Origin: Lutibacter sp.
GTDB lineage: Bacteria > Bacteroidota > Bacteroidia > Flavobacteriales > Flavobacteriaceae
Direction of reading: 5' to 3'
DNA length: 27,871 nt
Assembly: GCA_030599055.1 (NCBI GenBank)
Contig: JAUVOS010000002.1
Location: 1 to 27,871, forward strand
The notes below the pieces were generated by a model. That model saw nothing but the letters and a program-made list of their open reading frames with translations, was not told where the DNA came from and searched no databases. Of this stretch, positions 1 through 6,444 are shown in pieces. Position 1 is the first letter of the stretch; the number at the start of each line of letters is the position of its first letter. The position numbers and the translations under genes were made by a program.

Positions 1-201
1 TTCTCTGTTCTATTAGCTCGTAATTACATGCCAACACGCCTCCCGGCTCGTTCACTAAAATAGCCCACAGGGCTATTTCTTTACGCTTCGCCCTCTCGGT
101 AAGGTAAATGTCCTTTGGTCAATGACTGCTAAATCTACTATTTCGGTTATCTAAACTCTCGTTAGTTTCGGACGTTGGTATGATGTGTTACCTAATCCAA
201 C

Positions 202-475
202 CTAATAACCTGAGTTCGACATAAGTTTTCCTTACAGCTTAGATAAATTTTTTCATATTCGAAGTTGTATTTTTGAAGGACTAACTAGTTAATTTAAGAA
301 AATATGACAAGAATAGGGTAAAATTTATCAAGCCCAAAGGGAAATAAAAGAAAAGGCAATCTTTTTTGCGTAAAACCATCAAAATATCTAGATATTCCTT
401 TTTGTTTTACACTTCAAACCTTACCTTTTCTTTTAATTCTGTATTGCAAACCTTATGTCGAACTCAGGTTAATAG
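202..475. mobile_element. MITE-like element with 24-bp terminal inverted repeats
   Basis: The ends 202-225 and 452-475 are inverted repeats matching at 23 of 24 positions, 20 of them contiguous (core CCTGAGTTCGACATAAG). Weaker complementarity continues inward, for example TACAG and TCGAAGT/TTGAAGT words, so the whole 274 bp is an imperfect palindrome centred near 338. It encodes no protein, which fits a non-autonomous element mobilised by a transposase elsewhere. I see no clear target-site duplication. It appears to sit inside the intron-like sequence that covers 1-750. The IS family is not recognised. Confidence 0.5.
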
Positions 476-492
476 CCTCATATTTAGTTCCT

Positions 493-521
493 GCTTGGTT
501 TATACAGAGCGAAGCCGAAGT
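493..521 (+). repeat. Dispersed 29-bp word, copy 1 (inverted relative to copy 2)
   Basis: This 29-bp word, containing GAGCGAAGCCGAAG, matches the reverse complement of 5039-5067 at 28 of 29 positions. Short GAGCGAAGCCGAAG-type words are common between genes in flavobacterial genomes (general knowledge). Both copies lie inside the mobile-element debris of region A. Confidence 0.6.
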
Positions 522-686
522 ATCAGTACCAACCACGTGGTTTGGCTTAATTGCTCATCTCTTTTCTATTGTTTTTTGTCGGTATTCGCGAATGCTTCGC
601 ATTTCAGATGTAAGCTCACGGTTACCACCCTTGCCTCCTACTTTACTTCAAGACGTTACTCCTGTGTATAAGGGGCTTAACACCCT

Positions 687-771
687 CTGGACTTTCTCTA
701 AAAAAAACTCGTATCTAAAGAACTTTTAATATATTTACCATTCAAGGCACACACAGCGAGTATAGATAATT
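687..771. repeat. 85-bp direct repeat, copy 1
   Basis: Positions 687-751 match 3307-3371 at 62 of 65 positions, and weaker similarity continues to 771/3391, about 74 of 85 overall, with no gaps. The sharp fall in identity at 751/3371 fits a shared element end next to two only partly similar target sequences. Read on the minus strand, that boundary is GTGCC, the proposed intron 5' end. The two copies flank the T9SS cargo gene. Confidence 0.75.
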
Positions 772-1443
772 GCTAAACAAACCCTTTCATATCAAATTTA
801 TTACTAAACTTGAACAATGAGTTTCATAGGATATTTAGTCAATAATAGTCGCAACTATCCATACTCAAACGTTGCCATTAATATTTGAAAAAACAAAAAA
901 TAAAGTTTTACCGGTTTAGGGGTTGGTTCAAAAATTTGAAAAAAGGGAAAGAATAAAAATGTGAAAATCAGAAAATTGTGGATTTGCGGTTCTGGTTTCA
1001 GACATCTTAGTTCATTGACAAATTTGCATAAGGAAATTATTTGGATTGGTTTTCAATAGAAAAACCTGATTTTAAAGGAGGGTATGTTCAAGTCACTATT
1101 GCGACAAATCACGCCACTAAATTAAAGAAAAGATCTTTATGTGTAACAAAAGATAATTTTTCCTTCGACCTATAAAGATATTTACAGCTATTATGTTTTC
1201 TTATAGCCACCAGTATCAAGTCAAGCTTCATGTTTTGGTTGAAGTTAAGGGTATTTATTAAGCTACGACCTATTCTCTCCCTTTGGAGGGAGATGAAGAG
1301 GAAGAATGAAAAATCGTAACTTAATAAATACCCGTCATTTTACACTTAACTTGACACTAGTTAAAGTGTGGAAAACATGAAAGAGAAGTAAACTTAGAGT
1401 TGCAAAGACACAGAAAAATTACAATCATAGTAACAACATAAAA
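772..1443. other. Non-coding stretch with hairpins and a possible gene remnant
   Basis: There is no complete gene here. Plus-strand positions 1032-1172 read 47 sense codons, starting after one stop and ending at TAA 1173-1175. The translation looks protein-like (GYVQVTIATNHATK is in it) but has no ATG and no family I recognise, so it may be the tail of a decayed gene. An 85-bp hairpin element follows at 1249-1333. A smaller imperfect stem-loop (ACACTTAAC with GTTAAAGTGT) lies at 1342-1369. It could lie in the 3' untranslated region of the minus-strand gene ending at 1444, but has no T-tract to mark it as a terminator. Confidence 0.45.
1249..1333. repeat. 85-bp hairpin element with 19-bp inverted repeats
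   Basis: The arms 1249-1267 and 1315-1333 begin and end with GGGTATTTATTAAG and its complement, and match at 18 of 19 positions. The 47-bp centre contains a second small palindrome, CTCCCTTTGGAGGGAG. The nested-palindrome layout resembles dispersed miniature repeats rather than a terminator, since no T-tract follows either arm. I see no other copy in the window. Confidence 0.55.
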
Positions 1444-3234
1444 CTATTTCTTTATCAATTTAAATGATTCAACCGAATAGTTGTTTGTAATTTTTTGCAG
1501 AAAATAAACCCCTTTTTGCAGATCGGAAATGTCTATGGTTGTGCAGCCATTATTTAAATTTAGCTCCTTTATTAATTTACCATTTATATCATGAATTTTA
1601 ACAATGCCTACAGAAGTACTGTTTATGAAAAGAAAATTATCCGAAGGATTTGGATATATTCGAAGATTCTTATCCACAGCACTTTCAACACCAGTTGTTA
1701 AATCGGAGCTTTCAGACTGCAATACATAATGGGTTTCATTATCCTGCACCCAGGCAACTACCTGCAAGTCATCAAATTCTTCAATAAAAGTGTCTCTCAG
1801 GTTGGCAGATTCTGTAATGCTTACCTGAGTGCCAGTCTCCAGGCTCAATTGATTGCCTTCGGGGCCTGGTAACATCTTCATCAATACATTGTGAAATTCA
1901 GTTTCTCCATTACTACCCACGTTATTGTATGTTGTTTTTTCAACAATTGCTATATGAACAGACGCATCTAAGATACTGATTGTTGGTGTTATATTTAATT
2001 CTACATTAACGTTGGTACCGTTAAAGCCATAAATCATCTCCATGTTTACAAATGCACCTTCATCTGTCGCAGCATTAAATGATGACTGGTTAAAAGAAGA
2101 TCCATTTCCCTTGATACCGTTTGAATAAAAATTCGGCACACTTTCTACATTATAATATCCTACCCTGATACTGTCAGCAGCTATATAATAGGGGTCTCCT
2201 TGTCCCGGCCAGTAAACCTGGTATTTAACAAGGCTGTAATTCCCTGTGTTATTGGCCAACACTTGATCTATATTCTCATTAGTACTGGCACAGGGGGCAC
2301 AAGTAGAACTGGTGAACACTTCAAAAAGTGGTTTTCTGCTGACAGTTTCTGTTGCGATGCTAATATCCCTGAAAAGAATATTATTTTCGGGTGCTGAATC
2401 ACCTATTCCATTTACTTTACTGATCTTTAAACTCAAGTCATAGATTTCGGGAGAGGTAAAGGTGTAAGGAATATTATGTGTAAACGAGTAAGTAGTATTA
2501 TAGGCAATATTTAAATTCTCCACCAGATAGGGTGCGCTTTCAACGCCATTGACCGAATAAATGGCCTCAAAGGAAGTAACATCACCTACGCCTATATTTT
2601 TAAAAGTCCCTTCAAATGAAAATGCGTCATTTAGAATACCATACTCTGGAAATTCAAATTGCTCCAGTACTACATCATTTTCATCCAGGCTCGTCACGAT
2701 CACATTATCCAGGTTCCACCAGTCTGCATCTCCATCCGGAGAAACATACCGGAAGGCTACTTGTATGCTTTGTCCGGCATAATCATTCAAGCTGATGGAA
2801 GGGTAAAACCACACATTATTACCATAGGGCCAATCCACTGCGGAACCTTCAACCATTCCCTGATCGTCTTCTTTCCAGATAATATCCCAGTTGTTTCCAT
2901 TGTCATTGCTTGCATAAACGTACAGATCTCCCCAATCCATTGTTACCATTCTATAAAATGAGCCCATCATGTCAACAGATAATCTCAATTCTCCAACAGT
3001 TGGTAAATCAAATTCAGGACTGATAAGCCACTCATCCTGGTTGTCGCTGGTTACATAAACGGTCGCAAATTGATTATCACGATGGAACCAGTGCGAGTAA
3101 GATGAACTTCCCGGGCCATCAATAACAGTCCAGCCCTCAGGAAGCCACGTTGAAAAATCTTCATTTAAAATTTCCTGTGCGGAAAGATTAAAAGAAAAAA
3201 TAATTGCCAGAATAACAATAGAAAATTTATTCAT
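1444..3234 (-). CDS. T9SS-exported protein with choice-of-anchor J region and Omp28/thioredoxin-like region
   Basis: This 596-residue protein begins with a signal peptide (residues 1-19, cut after LSA). Residues 20-185 look like a choice-of-anchor J (cleaved-adhesin, jelly-roll) domain, with EDFSTWLPEGW at the front and DWWNLDNV near the end. A linker beta domain follows. From about 300 there is an Omp28-like thioredoxin-fold region: FTSSTCAPC puts a CxxC at C312 and C315, and SVPNFYSNG puts the expected cis-proline at P367. Residues 523-596 are a type A T9SS sorting domain (RIYPNPSDN, then GVYFLQ and a lysine-rich end). The product should therefore cross the outer membrane and be surface-anchored or released. 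The CxxC suggests a disulfide or redox role, but a purely structural disulfide is possible. The gene stands alone between two copies of the 85-bp repeat. Confidence 0.85.
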   Translation of the reverse strand: MNKFSIVILAIIFSFNLSAQEILNEDFSTWLPEGWTVIDGPGSSSYSHWFHRDNQFATVYVTSDNQDEWLISPEFDLPTVGELRLSVDMMGSFYRMVTMDWGDLYVYASNDNGNNWDIIWKEDDQGMVEGSAVDWPYGNNVWFYPSISLNDYAGQSIQVAFRYVSPDGDADWWNLDNVIVTSLDENDVVLEQFEFPEYGILNDAFSFEGTFKNIGVGDVTSFEAIYSVNGVESAPYLVENLNIAYNTTYSFTHNIPYTFTSPEIYDLSLKISKVNGIGDSAPENNILFRDISIATETVSRKPLFEVFTSSTCAPCASTNENIDQVLANNTGNYSLVKYQVYWPGQGDPYYIAADSIRVGYYNVESVPNFYSNGIKGNGSSFNQSSFNAATDEGAFVNMEMIYGFNGTNVNVELNITPTISILDASVHIAIVEKTTYNNVGSNGETEFHNVLMKMLPGPEGNQLSLETGTQVSITESANLRDTFIEEFDDLQVVAWVQDNETHYVLQSESSDLTTGVESAVDKNLRIYPNPSDNFLFINSTSVGIVKIHDINGKLIKELNLNNGCTTIDISDLQKGVYFLQKITNNYSVESFKLIKK

Positions 3235-3267
3235 AATTTTTTTATTAAAACGACTGTTTAGTAGTTA

Positions 3268-3275
3268 CAAAAATA
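3268..3275 (-). promoter_or_regulatory. Candidate -7 element for the T9SS cargo gene
   Basis: The minus strand reads TATTTTTG, a full match to the Bacteroidota -7 consensus TAnnTTTG, 33 bp before the start codon at 3234. No TTTG is seen at the -33 distance, so this is half a promoter only. Confidence 0.35.
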
Positions 3276-3306
3276 AGCAATATAAATTTAAAAGTATGAG
3301 TTTGCC

Positions 3307-3391
3307 CTGGACTTTCTCTAAAAAAAACTAATATTTAAAGAACTTTTAATATATTTACCATTCAAGGCACATGCAAAGGCTATACGTAATT
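3307..3391. repeat. 85-bp direct repeat, copy 2; second intron-5'-end-like fragment
   Basis: This is the partner of 687-771 (62 of 65 identical in the core, offset 2620 bp). On the minus strand it reads GTGCCTTGAATGG from 3370 and stops resembling copy 1 after GAGAAAGTCCAG near 3307. If copy 1 is an intron 5' end, this is a 3'-truncated relic of about 64 nt. The flanks beyond the GTGCC boundary (751-771 and 3371-3391) are still partly similar, as expected if both inserted at related target sites chosen by base pairing. Confidence 0.6.
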
Positions 3392-3525
3392 TGGGTAATT
3401 TGCTAATATTGAAGTTTTTAGCATTGAATAAAATTAATGGTAAATTGAAAATTAATCGTTTCAAAATCCCAAACTACGCATAACCTAACCGTTATGTTTT
3501 ATAAAAACTAATACATCTACATATT
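3392..3525 (+). other. Upstream region of the fucosidase gene
   Basis: This AT-rich leader contains a short inverted repeat, CATAAC-CTAACC-GTTATG, at about 3479-3496. TATGTTTT, overlapping its right arm, fits the -7 consensus TAnnTTTG at 7 of 8 positions, but no TTTG is seen 19 bp upstream. A similar word (ACGCATAACATACCGTTTG) occurs at about 24136 between other genes, so this may be a dispersed intergenic motif rather than an operator. Confidence 0.3.
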
Positions 3526-4953
3526 ATGAATAAAAGAATTTTATCGATTACGTGTTTGTTCCTATCGCTATCATCTATAAATGCACAGAATTATAAAAGC
3601 ACTTGGGAATCTCTTGACACAAGACCGATTCCCACTTGGTTTGAAGATGCAAAATTTGGAATATTTATTCATTGGGGAGTTTATTCCGTACCTGCTTGGC
3701 GTAAGGTAGAATCTGCGAGATATGCCTCATATGCTGAATGGTATTATGCAAGAGTAATGGATAACAAAGAAAATGGAGGTTATGATTTTCATAGAAAAAA
3801 CTATGGAGAAGATTTTGAGTATCGCGATTTCGCACCATTATTCAAAGCCGAATTATTCAATCCAGAACAATGGGTTGAAATATTCAAAAAATCAGGAGCA
3901 AAATATGTTGTCTTAACATCTAAACATCATGATGGTTATTGCCTTTGGCCTACTAAAAATATTTATAAAAGTTCGTGGAATTCTGGTGACATTGGACCTC
4001 AAAGAGATCTCCTGGGAGATTTAACAAGTTCTGTTAAGAATTCTGGTTTAAAAATGGGTATATATTATTCCATACCTGATTGGGAAAGTATCCCCAGAAA
4101 AATTGATAAATCTGAATATTACATAAGAGAAGAATTTGTACGTAAATATGGTTTAAAGCCTGAAAAATATCGTGATGAAGTACTTATTCCTCAACTTAAG
4201 GAATTAGTAACCAATTATGAACCAAGTCTTATTTTCAGTGATGCCGGTGAGTGGATATATGATGATGAATTTTGGAAAACAAAAGATTTCTTATCATGGC
4301 TTTATAATGATTCTGCAAGAAACAAGGATATAGTTGTAAATGATAGGTGGTTTAAAGGTATGCCGGGTAAACACGGTGATTATTTTTCGAGTGAATATAA
4401 AGATGCTGATGTAAATTCATTGGACAAACCGTGGGAAGAAAGCCGAGGTATCGGTGGATCGTACGGCTTTAACAGAGCTGAAAATGCTGAGGATTATTCA
4501 TCTTCAAAAGATTTGATTATTGAACTAATTGATATCGTGAGCAGAGGAGGGAATTTGCTGTTAAACGTTGGACCAACTGCTGATGGTCGAATCCCAGTTG
4601 TAATGCAAGAGCGTTTATTGGATATTGGAGCCTGGTTAAATATTAATGGTGAGGCTATCTATGGGACAAGAAAACATTCTGTTTCATCTATTAAAAGTGA
4701 CAAACAGAGTCTATATTTCTGTTCAAAAGAAAATGAAATCTTTTGTATTTTCACTAAATGGAATGACAATATTGAGATCAACTTATCATCAAAAGAAAAA
4801 GTGAAGAATGTGAATTTATTAGGATATAATGGAAAAATTAACTGGAAGGTTGATGATGATGATGATAAATTATTAGTAGAAATCCCTAATCTCACAATTG
4901 ATGAAATTCCTTGTCTGTATGCTTGGTCTTTAAAAATAATATTGAAAGAATAA
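3526..4953 (+). CDS. Secreted alpha-L-fucosidase, GH29
   Basis: This 475-residue glycoside hydrolase releases terminal L-fucose from glycans by the retaining GH29 mechanism. A signal peptide spans residues 1-20 (ending SINA, then Q). The (beta/alpha)8 catalytic domain opens with PTWFEDAKFGIFIHWGVYS (residues 36-54, H49), followed by TSKHHDGYCLW with the substrate-binding H134-H135. D239 in PSLIFSDAGEW aligns with the GH29 nucleophile. Later family markers are VVNDRW and GNLLLNVGPTADGRIP, and a small beta domain ends the protein near 475. The acid/base residue cannot be assigned by eye. The protein is probably periplasmic or lipid-free secreted, since no lipobox or T9SS tail is present. No SusCD pair, sulfatase or other glycan enzyme adjoins it, so it is an isolated enzyme in a mobile-element-rich flank rather than part of a full polysaccharide locus. 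Confidence 0.93.
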   Translation: MNKRILSITCLFLSLSSINAQNYKSTWESLDTRPIPTWFEDAKFGIFIHWGVYSVPAWRKVESARYASYAEWYYARVMDNKENGGYDFHRKNYGEDFEYRDFAPLFKAELFNPEQWVEIFKKSGAKYVVLTSKHHDGYCLWPTKNIYKSSWNSGDIGPQRDLLGDLTSSVKNSGLKMGIYYSIPDWESIPRKIDKSEYYIREEFVRKYGLKPEKYRDEVLIPQLKELVTNYEPSLIFSDAGEWIYDDEFWKTKDFLSWLYNDSARNKDIVVNDRWFKGMPGKHGDYFSSEYKDADVNSLDKPWEESRGIGGSYGFNRAENAEDYSSSKDLIIELIDIVSRGGNLLLNVGPTADGRIPVVMQERLLDIGAWLNINGEAIYGTRKHSVSSIKSDKQSLYFCSKENEIFCIFTKWNDNIEINLSSKEKVKNVNLLGYNGKINWKVDDDDDKLLVEIPNLTIDEIPCLYAWSLKIILKE

Positions 4954-4979
4954 GTAAACTATTTTAAATACAAAACATA

Positions 4980-5080
4980 ATCGAGTAGGCGGCTGATTAC
5001 GCCAGAGCGTAACCAGTACACCTCTCACACCACTAAGCACTTCGGCTTCGCTCAGTATAAACCAAGCGGGTATTCCCGAA
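4980..5080 (-). mobile_element. Group II intron 3' end with domain VI-like hairpin (5'-truncated relic)
   Basis: Read as minus-strand RNA, 5026 to 4983 folds into a hairpin with stem GAG+AGGUG and CGCCU-A-CUC and an upper stem UGGUUACG/CGUAAUCA around a 6-nt loop. A single adenosine (complement of 4986) bulges from the 3' strand, 7 nt before an end reading GAU. That is the layout of group II domain VI: branch-point A 7-8 nt from a 3' end in AY. Two of the pairs are G-U in minus-strand RNA but A-C mismatches on the plus strand, so the minus strand is the functional one. A canonical domain V is not recognised upstream. The 3' end lies 27 bp past the fucosidase stop codon. The piece is cut off on its 5' side near the transposase fragment. 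Confidence 0.5.
5039..5067 (-). repeat. Dispersed 29-bp word, copy 2
   Basis: This is the reverse complement of 493-521 with one mismatch (CTGAG against CAGAG). It lies directly upstream of the domain VI-like hairpin in the minus-strand sense. Confidence 0.6.
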
Positions 5081-5102
5081 TCAAGTTTGGGGCGGGCTAA
5101 AC

Positions 5103-5256
5103 TTAGCAGTTCATTAAACAAAAGAAATCATCGGGTAAAACACTATAAAACCAAAGCCTGTAAAGGCTGTGAATTAAGAGAGAAATGTACCACCAATAAA
5201 GACGGACGATTCATTGAACGTTCCATCTACCAAGAAGCCTTAGAAAACAGAGTTTG
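5103..5256 (+). pseudogene. IS1182-type transposase fragment
   Basis: About 50 codons in one plus-strand frame resemble the cysteine-containing segment near the end of IS1182-family DDE transposases: KRNHRVKHYKTKACKGCELR, then KC, a short basic stretch and RSIYQEALEN. The CxxC...C spacing (C at about 5160, 5169 and 5190) is typical of that segment. The catalytic DDE core is absent on the left, and the frame on the right runs into sequence antisense to the acyl-CoA reductase gene, so this is a relic. The nominal open frame (TTG at 5087 to 5425) is a chance fusion. It lies 15 bp from the end of the neighbouring gene, without damaging that gene's C-terminus as far as can be seen. Confidence 0.75.
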
Positions 5257-5270
5257 TGAGCAGGCTCCCG

Positions 5271-6329
5271 TTACAAACCCAATAAAAACGTCATCGTATC
5301 TACCCCATCTGCATAATCCCATAGTTGTGGATGTTGTGTTTGCCCAAAGGGAATACGAACACCATTTGTATCTTTACTTACAACACATTGTATCTGCTCT
5401 TTATCTTGTTCTAATCTTAGATTAAGGGAGTCTAATGAATCGTAATATTCGTAAAATAAAGTAGCGATAGGCGATGCATAAGTCGTGTCCTCTTTTAGTA
5501 TTAAAAAACCATTTTCTATTAAGGGTATTTGGCTCATTAAATAAACTGTTTTATTATAGTCGTAGTTGTTTTTATACTTTCTATACGACAAAATATCTTG
5601 CTGTTTATAAACTCCCTTAAACAAGCTATCAAAATCATAATTCTTTGGAACAAATATTTTGGATACGCTACGGCAACCTAAGCCAAAGTATCTAAAAATA
5701 TCTTCACTGAGAGCTTCGAGTTCTGCTTTGGTTTCTGTACATGTTAAAATAGCTACTGCGTTTCTGTTTTTTCGTATAATACTCGGATACTTTTGGAAAT
5801 AGTGTTCGAAATAGCGTGCCGTGTTGTTACTGCCCGTAGCGATAACAGCATCAAAATTTTTCATTCTATCTTCAATAAAAACTATCTGCTCTTTAAACTT
5901 AGGCGCAATATATTGTAAATAATCAGCTAAAACCGGAAGTAATTTTTGATCATTAGAGGATTGCTTTACAAGCAACTTATGACCCGAAAGTAAAACAGAC
6001 AGAAAATCATGGAAACCAACTAGGGGAATATTCCCCGCGGTTACAATACCAACTGTCTTAGGGCTTATATTTGAAAAATCGTAAGCCACAGCCCACTTTT
6101 CAATGTTCTCTTCCGTTAATATATCTGCCCAACTTTTTAGAGCAAATAACACATTCTCTTTAGTAAACCACCCGTTGTAATGGACAGCTTGTTCAATTTG
6201 TTTTTCTAATTTGAGATAGTAAGATTCATTACATTTAATTGCTGTGTCTTTTTGTCCATCTTGATTAAGAAATTGTCTTATAAAGCTTCCTAAGCTTACG
6301 AAAGCTTTTTTTCTGTCTTGAATATTCAT
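5271..6329 (-). CDS. Acyl-CoA reductase, LuxC family
   Basis: This 352-residue protein belongs to the LuxC/acyl-CoA reductase branch of the aldehyde dehydrogenase fold. It would reduce an activated acyl group to an aldehyde with a nicotinamide cofactor; the physiological acyl substrate in flavobacteria is not known to me. The nucleotide-binding region is seen as KTVGIVTAGNIPLVGFHDF (residues 91-109), followed by FDAVIATGSNNTARYFE (159-175). The catalytic cysteine is most likely C219 in RYFGLGCRSVSKI. The length is normal for the family and the C-terminus looks intact. The gene is single, in the same direction as the ribosomal cluster but separated from it by a strong terminator, and has its own -7-like element at 6364-6371. 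Confidence 0.82.
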   Translation of the reverse strand: MNIQDRKKAFVSLGSFIRQFLNQDGQKDTAIKCNESYYLKLEKQIEQAVHYNGWFTKENVLFALKSWADILTEENIEKWAVAYDFSNISPKTVGIVTAGNIPLVGFHDFLSVLLSGHKLLVKQSSNDQKLLPVLADYLQYIAPKFKEQIVFIEDRMKNFDAVIATGSNNTARYFEHYFQKYPSIIRKNRNAVAILTCTETKAELEALSEDIFRYFGLGCRSVSKIFVPKNYDFDSLFKGVYKQQDILSYRKYKNNYDYNKTVYLMSQIPLIENGFLILKEDTTYASPIATLFYEYYDSLDSLNLRLEQDKEQIQCVVSKDTNGVRIPFGQTQHPQLWDYADGVDTMTFLLGL

Positions 6330-6363
6330 AACTACTATTGTTTTAGTTCGAATGCTGTTACAG

Positions 6364-6371
6364 CAAAAATA
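6364..6371 (-). promoter_or_regulatory. Candidate -7 element for the acyl-CoA reductase gene
   Basis: The minus strand reads TATTTTTG, matching TAnnTTTG, 35 bp upstream of the ATG and just downstream of the ribosomal-cluster terminator. The -33 TTTG is degenerate (TTTT at the right distance). Confidence 0.4.
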
Positions 6372-6387
6372 AGCTACTTTTTGAGAA

Positions 6388-6422
6388 TAAAAAAAGGGAT
6401 AAGTAATTTACTTATCCCTTTT
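6388..6422 (-). terminator. Rho-independent terminator of the ribosomal protein cluster
   Basis: Arms 6392-6405 and 6409-6422 form a perfect 14-bp stem (AAAAGGGATAAGTA with its complement) with a 3-nt loop. In the minus direction the stem runs straight into an uninterrupted T-run (TTTTTTTT, then ATTC). It lies 22 bp past the rplQ stop codon. The symmetric A and T ends mean it could also act weakly on plus-strand transcripts. Confidence 0.88.
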
Positions 6423-6444
6423 CAAGCTTTTAATGCTTTATCTT

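Larger units (their letters stand above)
1..750 (-). mobile_element. Group II intron 5' region (putative), interrupted by a MITE-like element
   Basis: No convincing open frame covers this stretch. Read on the minus strand it starts near 750 with GTGCC, close to the group II 5' consensus GTGYG, and continues with short hairpins and purine-rich words such as GGAGGCAAGGG and GTGGTAACC at about 610-640 that look like structured intron domain I RNA. The part at 1-200 (minus strand) also looks like structured RNA, and a maturase reading frame would be expected beyond the left edge. The first 65 nt recur at 3307-3371. The intron identity rests on pattern recall and on the domain VI-like hairpin at 4980-5030; no reverse transcriptase is visible here. 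A different structured mobile RNA or degenerate insertion-sequence DNA is possible. Confidence 0.38.

Noticed and set aside
366..671. 101-codon plus-strand open frame
   Set aside because: It spans half of the MITE-like palindrome and the intron-like DNA, has no recognisable domain and an odd composition; it is most likely chance.
3476..3500. Integron attC-like site (CATAAC/GTTATG inverted repeat)
   Set aside because: The motif is too short, has no paired long stem and no integrase or cassette is near; a dispersed intergenic word is simpler.
4930..5121. 63-codon minus-strand open frame after the fucosidase gene
   Set aside because: It reads through the domain VI-like RNA and overlaps the end of the fucosidase gene; at most it is a nonfunctional passage through intron RNA.
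5087..5425. 112-codon plus-strand open frame as a complete gene
   Set aside because: Only about 50 codons resemble a transposase; the rest is antisense to the acyl-CoA reductase gene.
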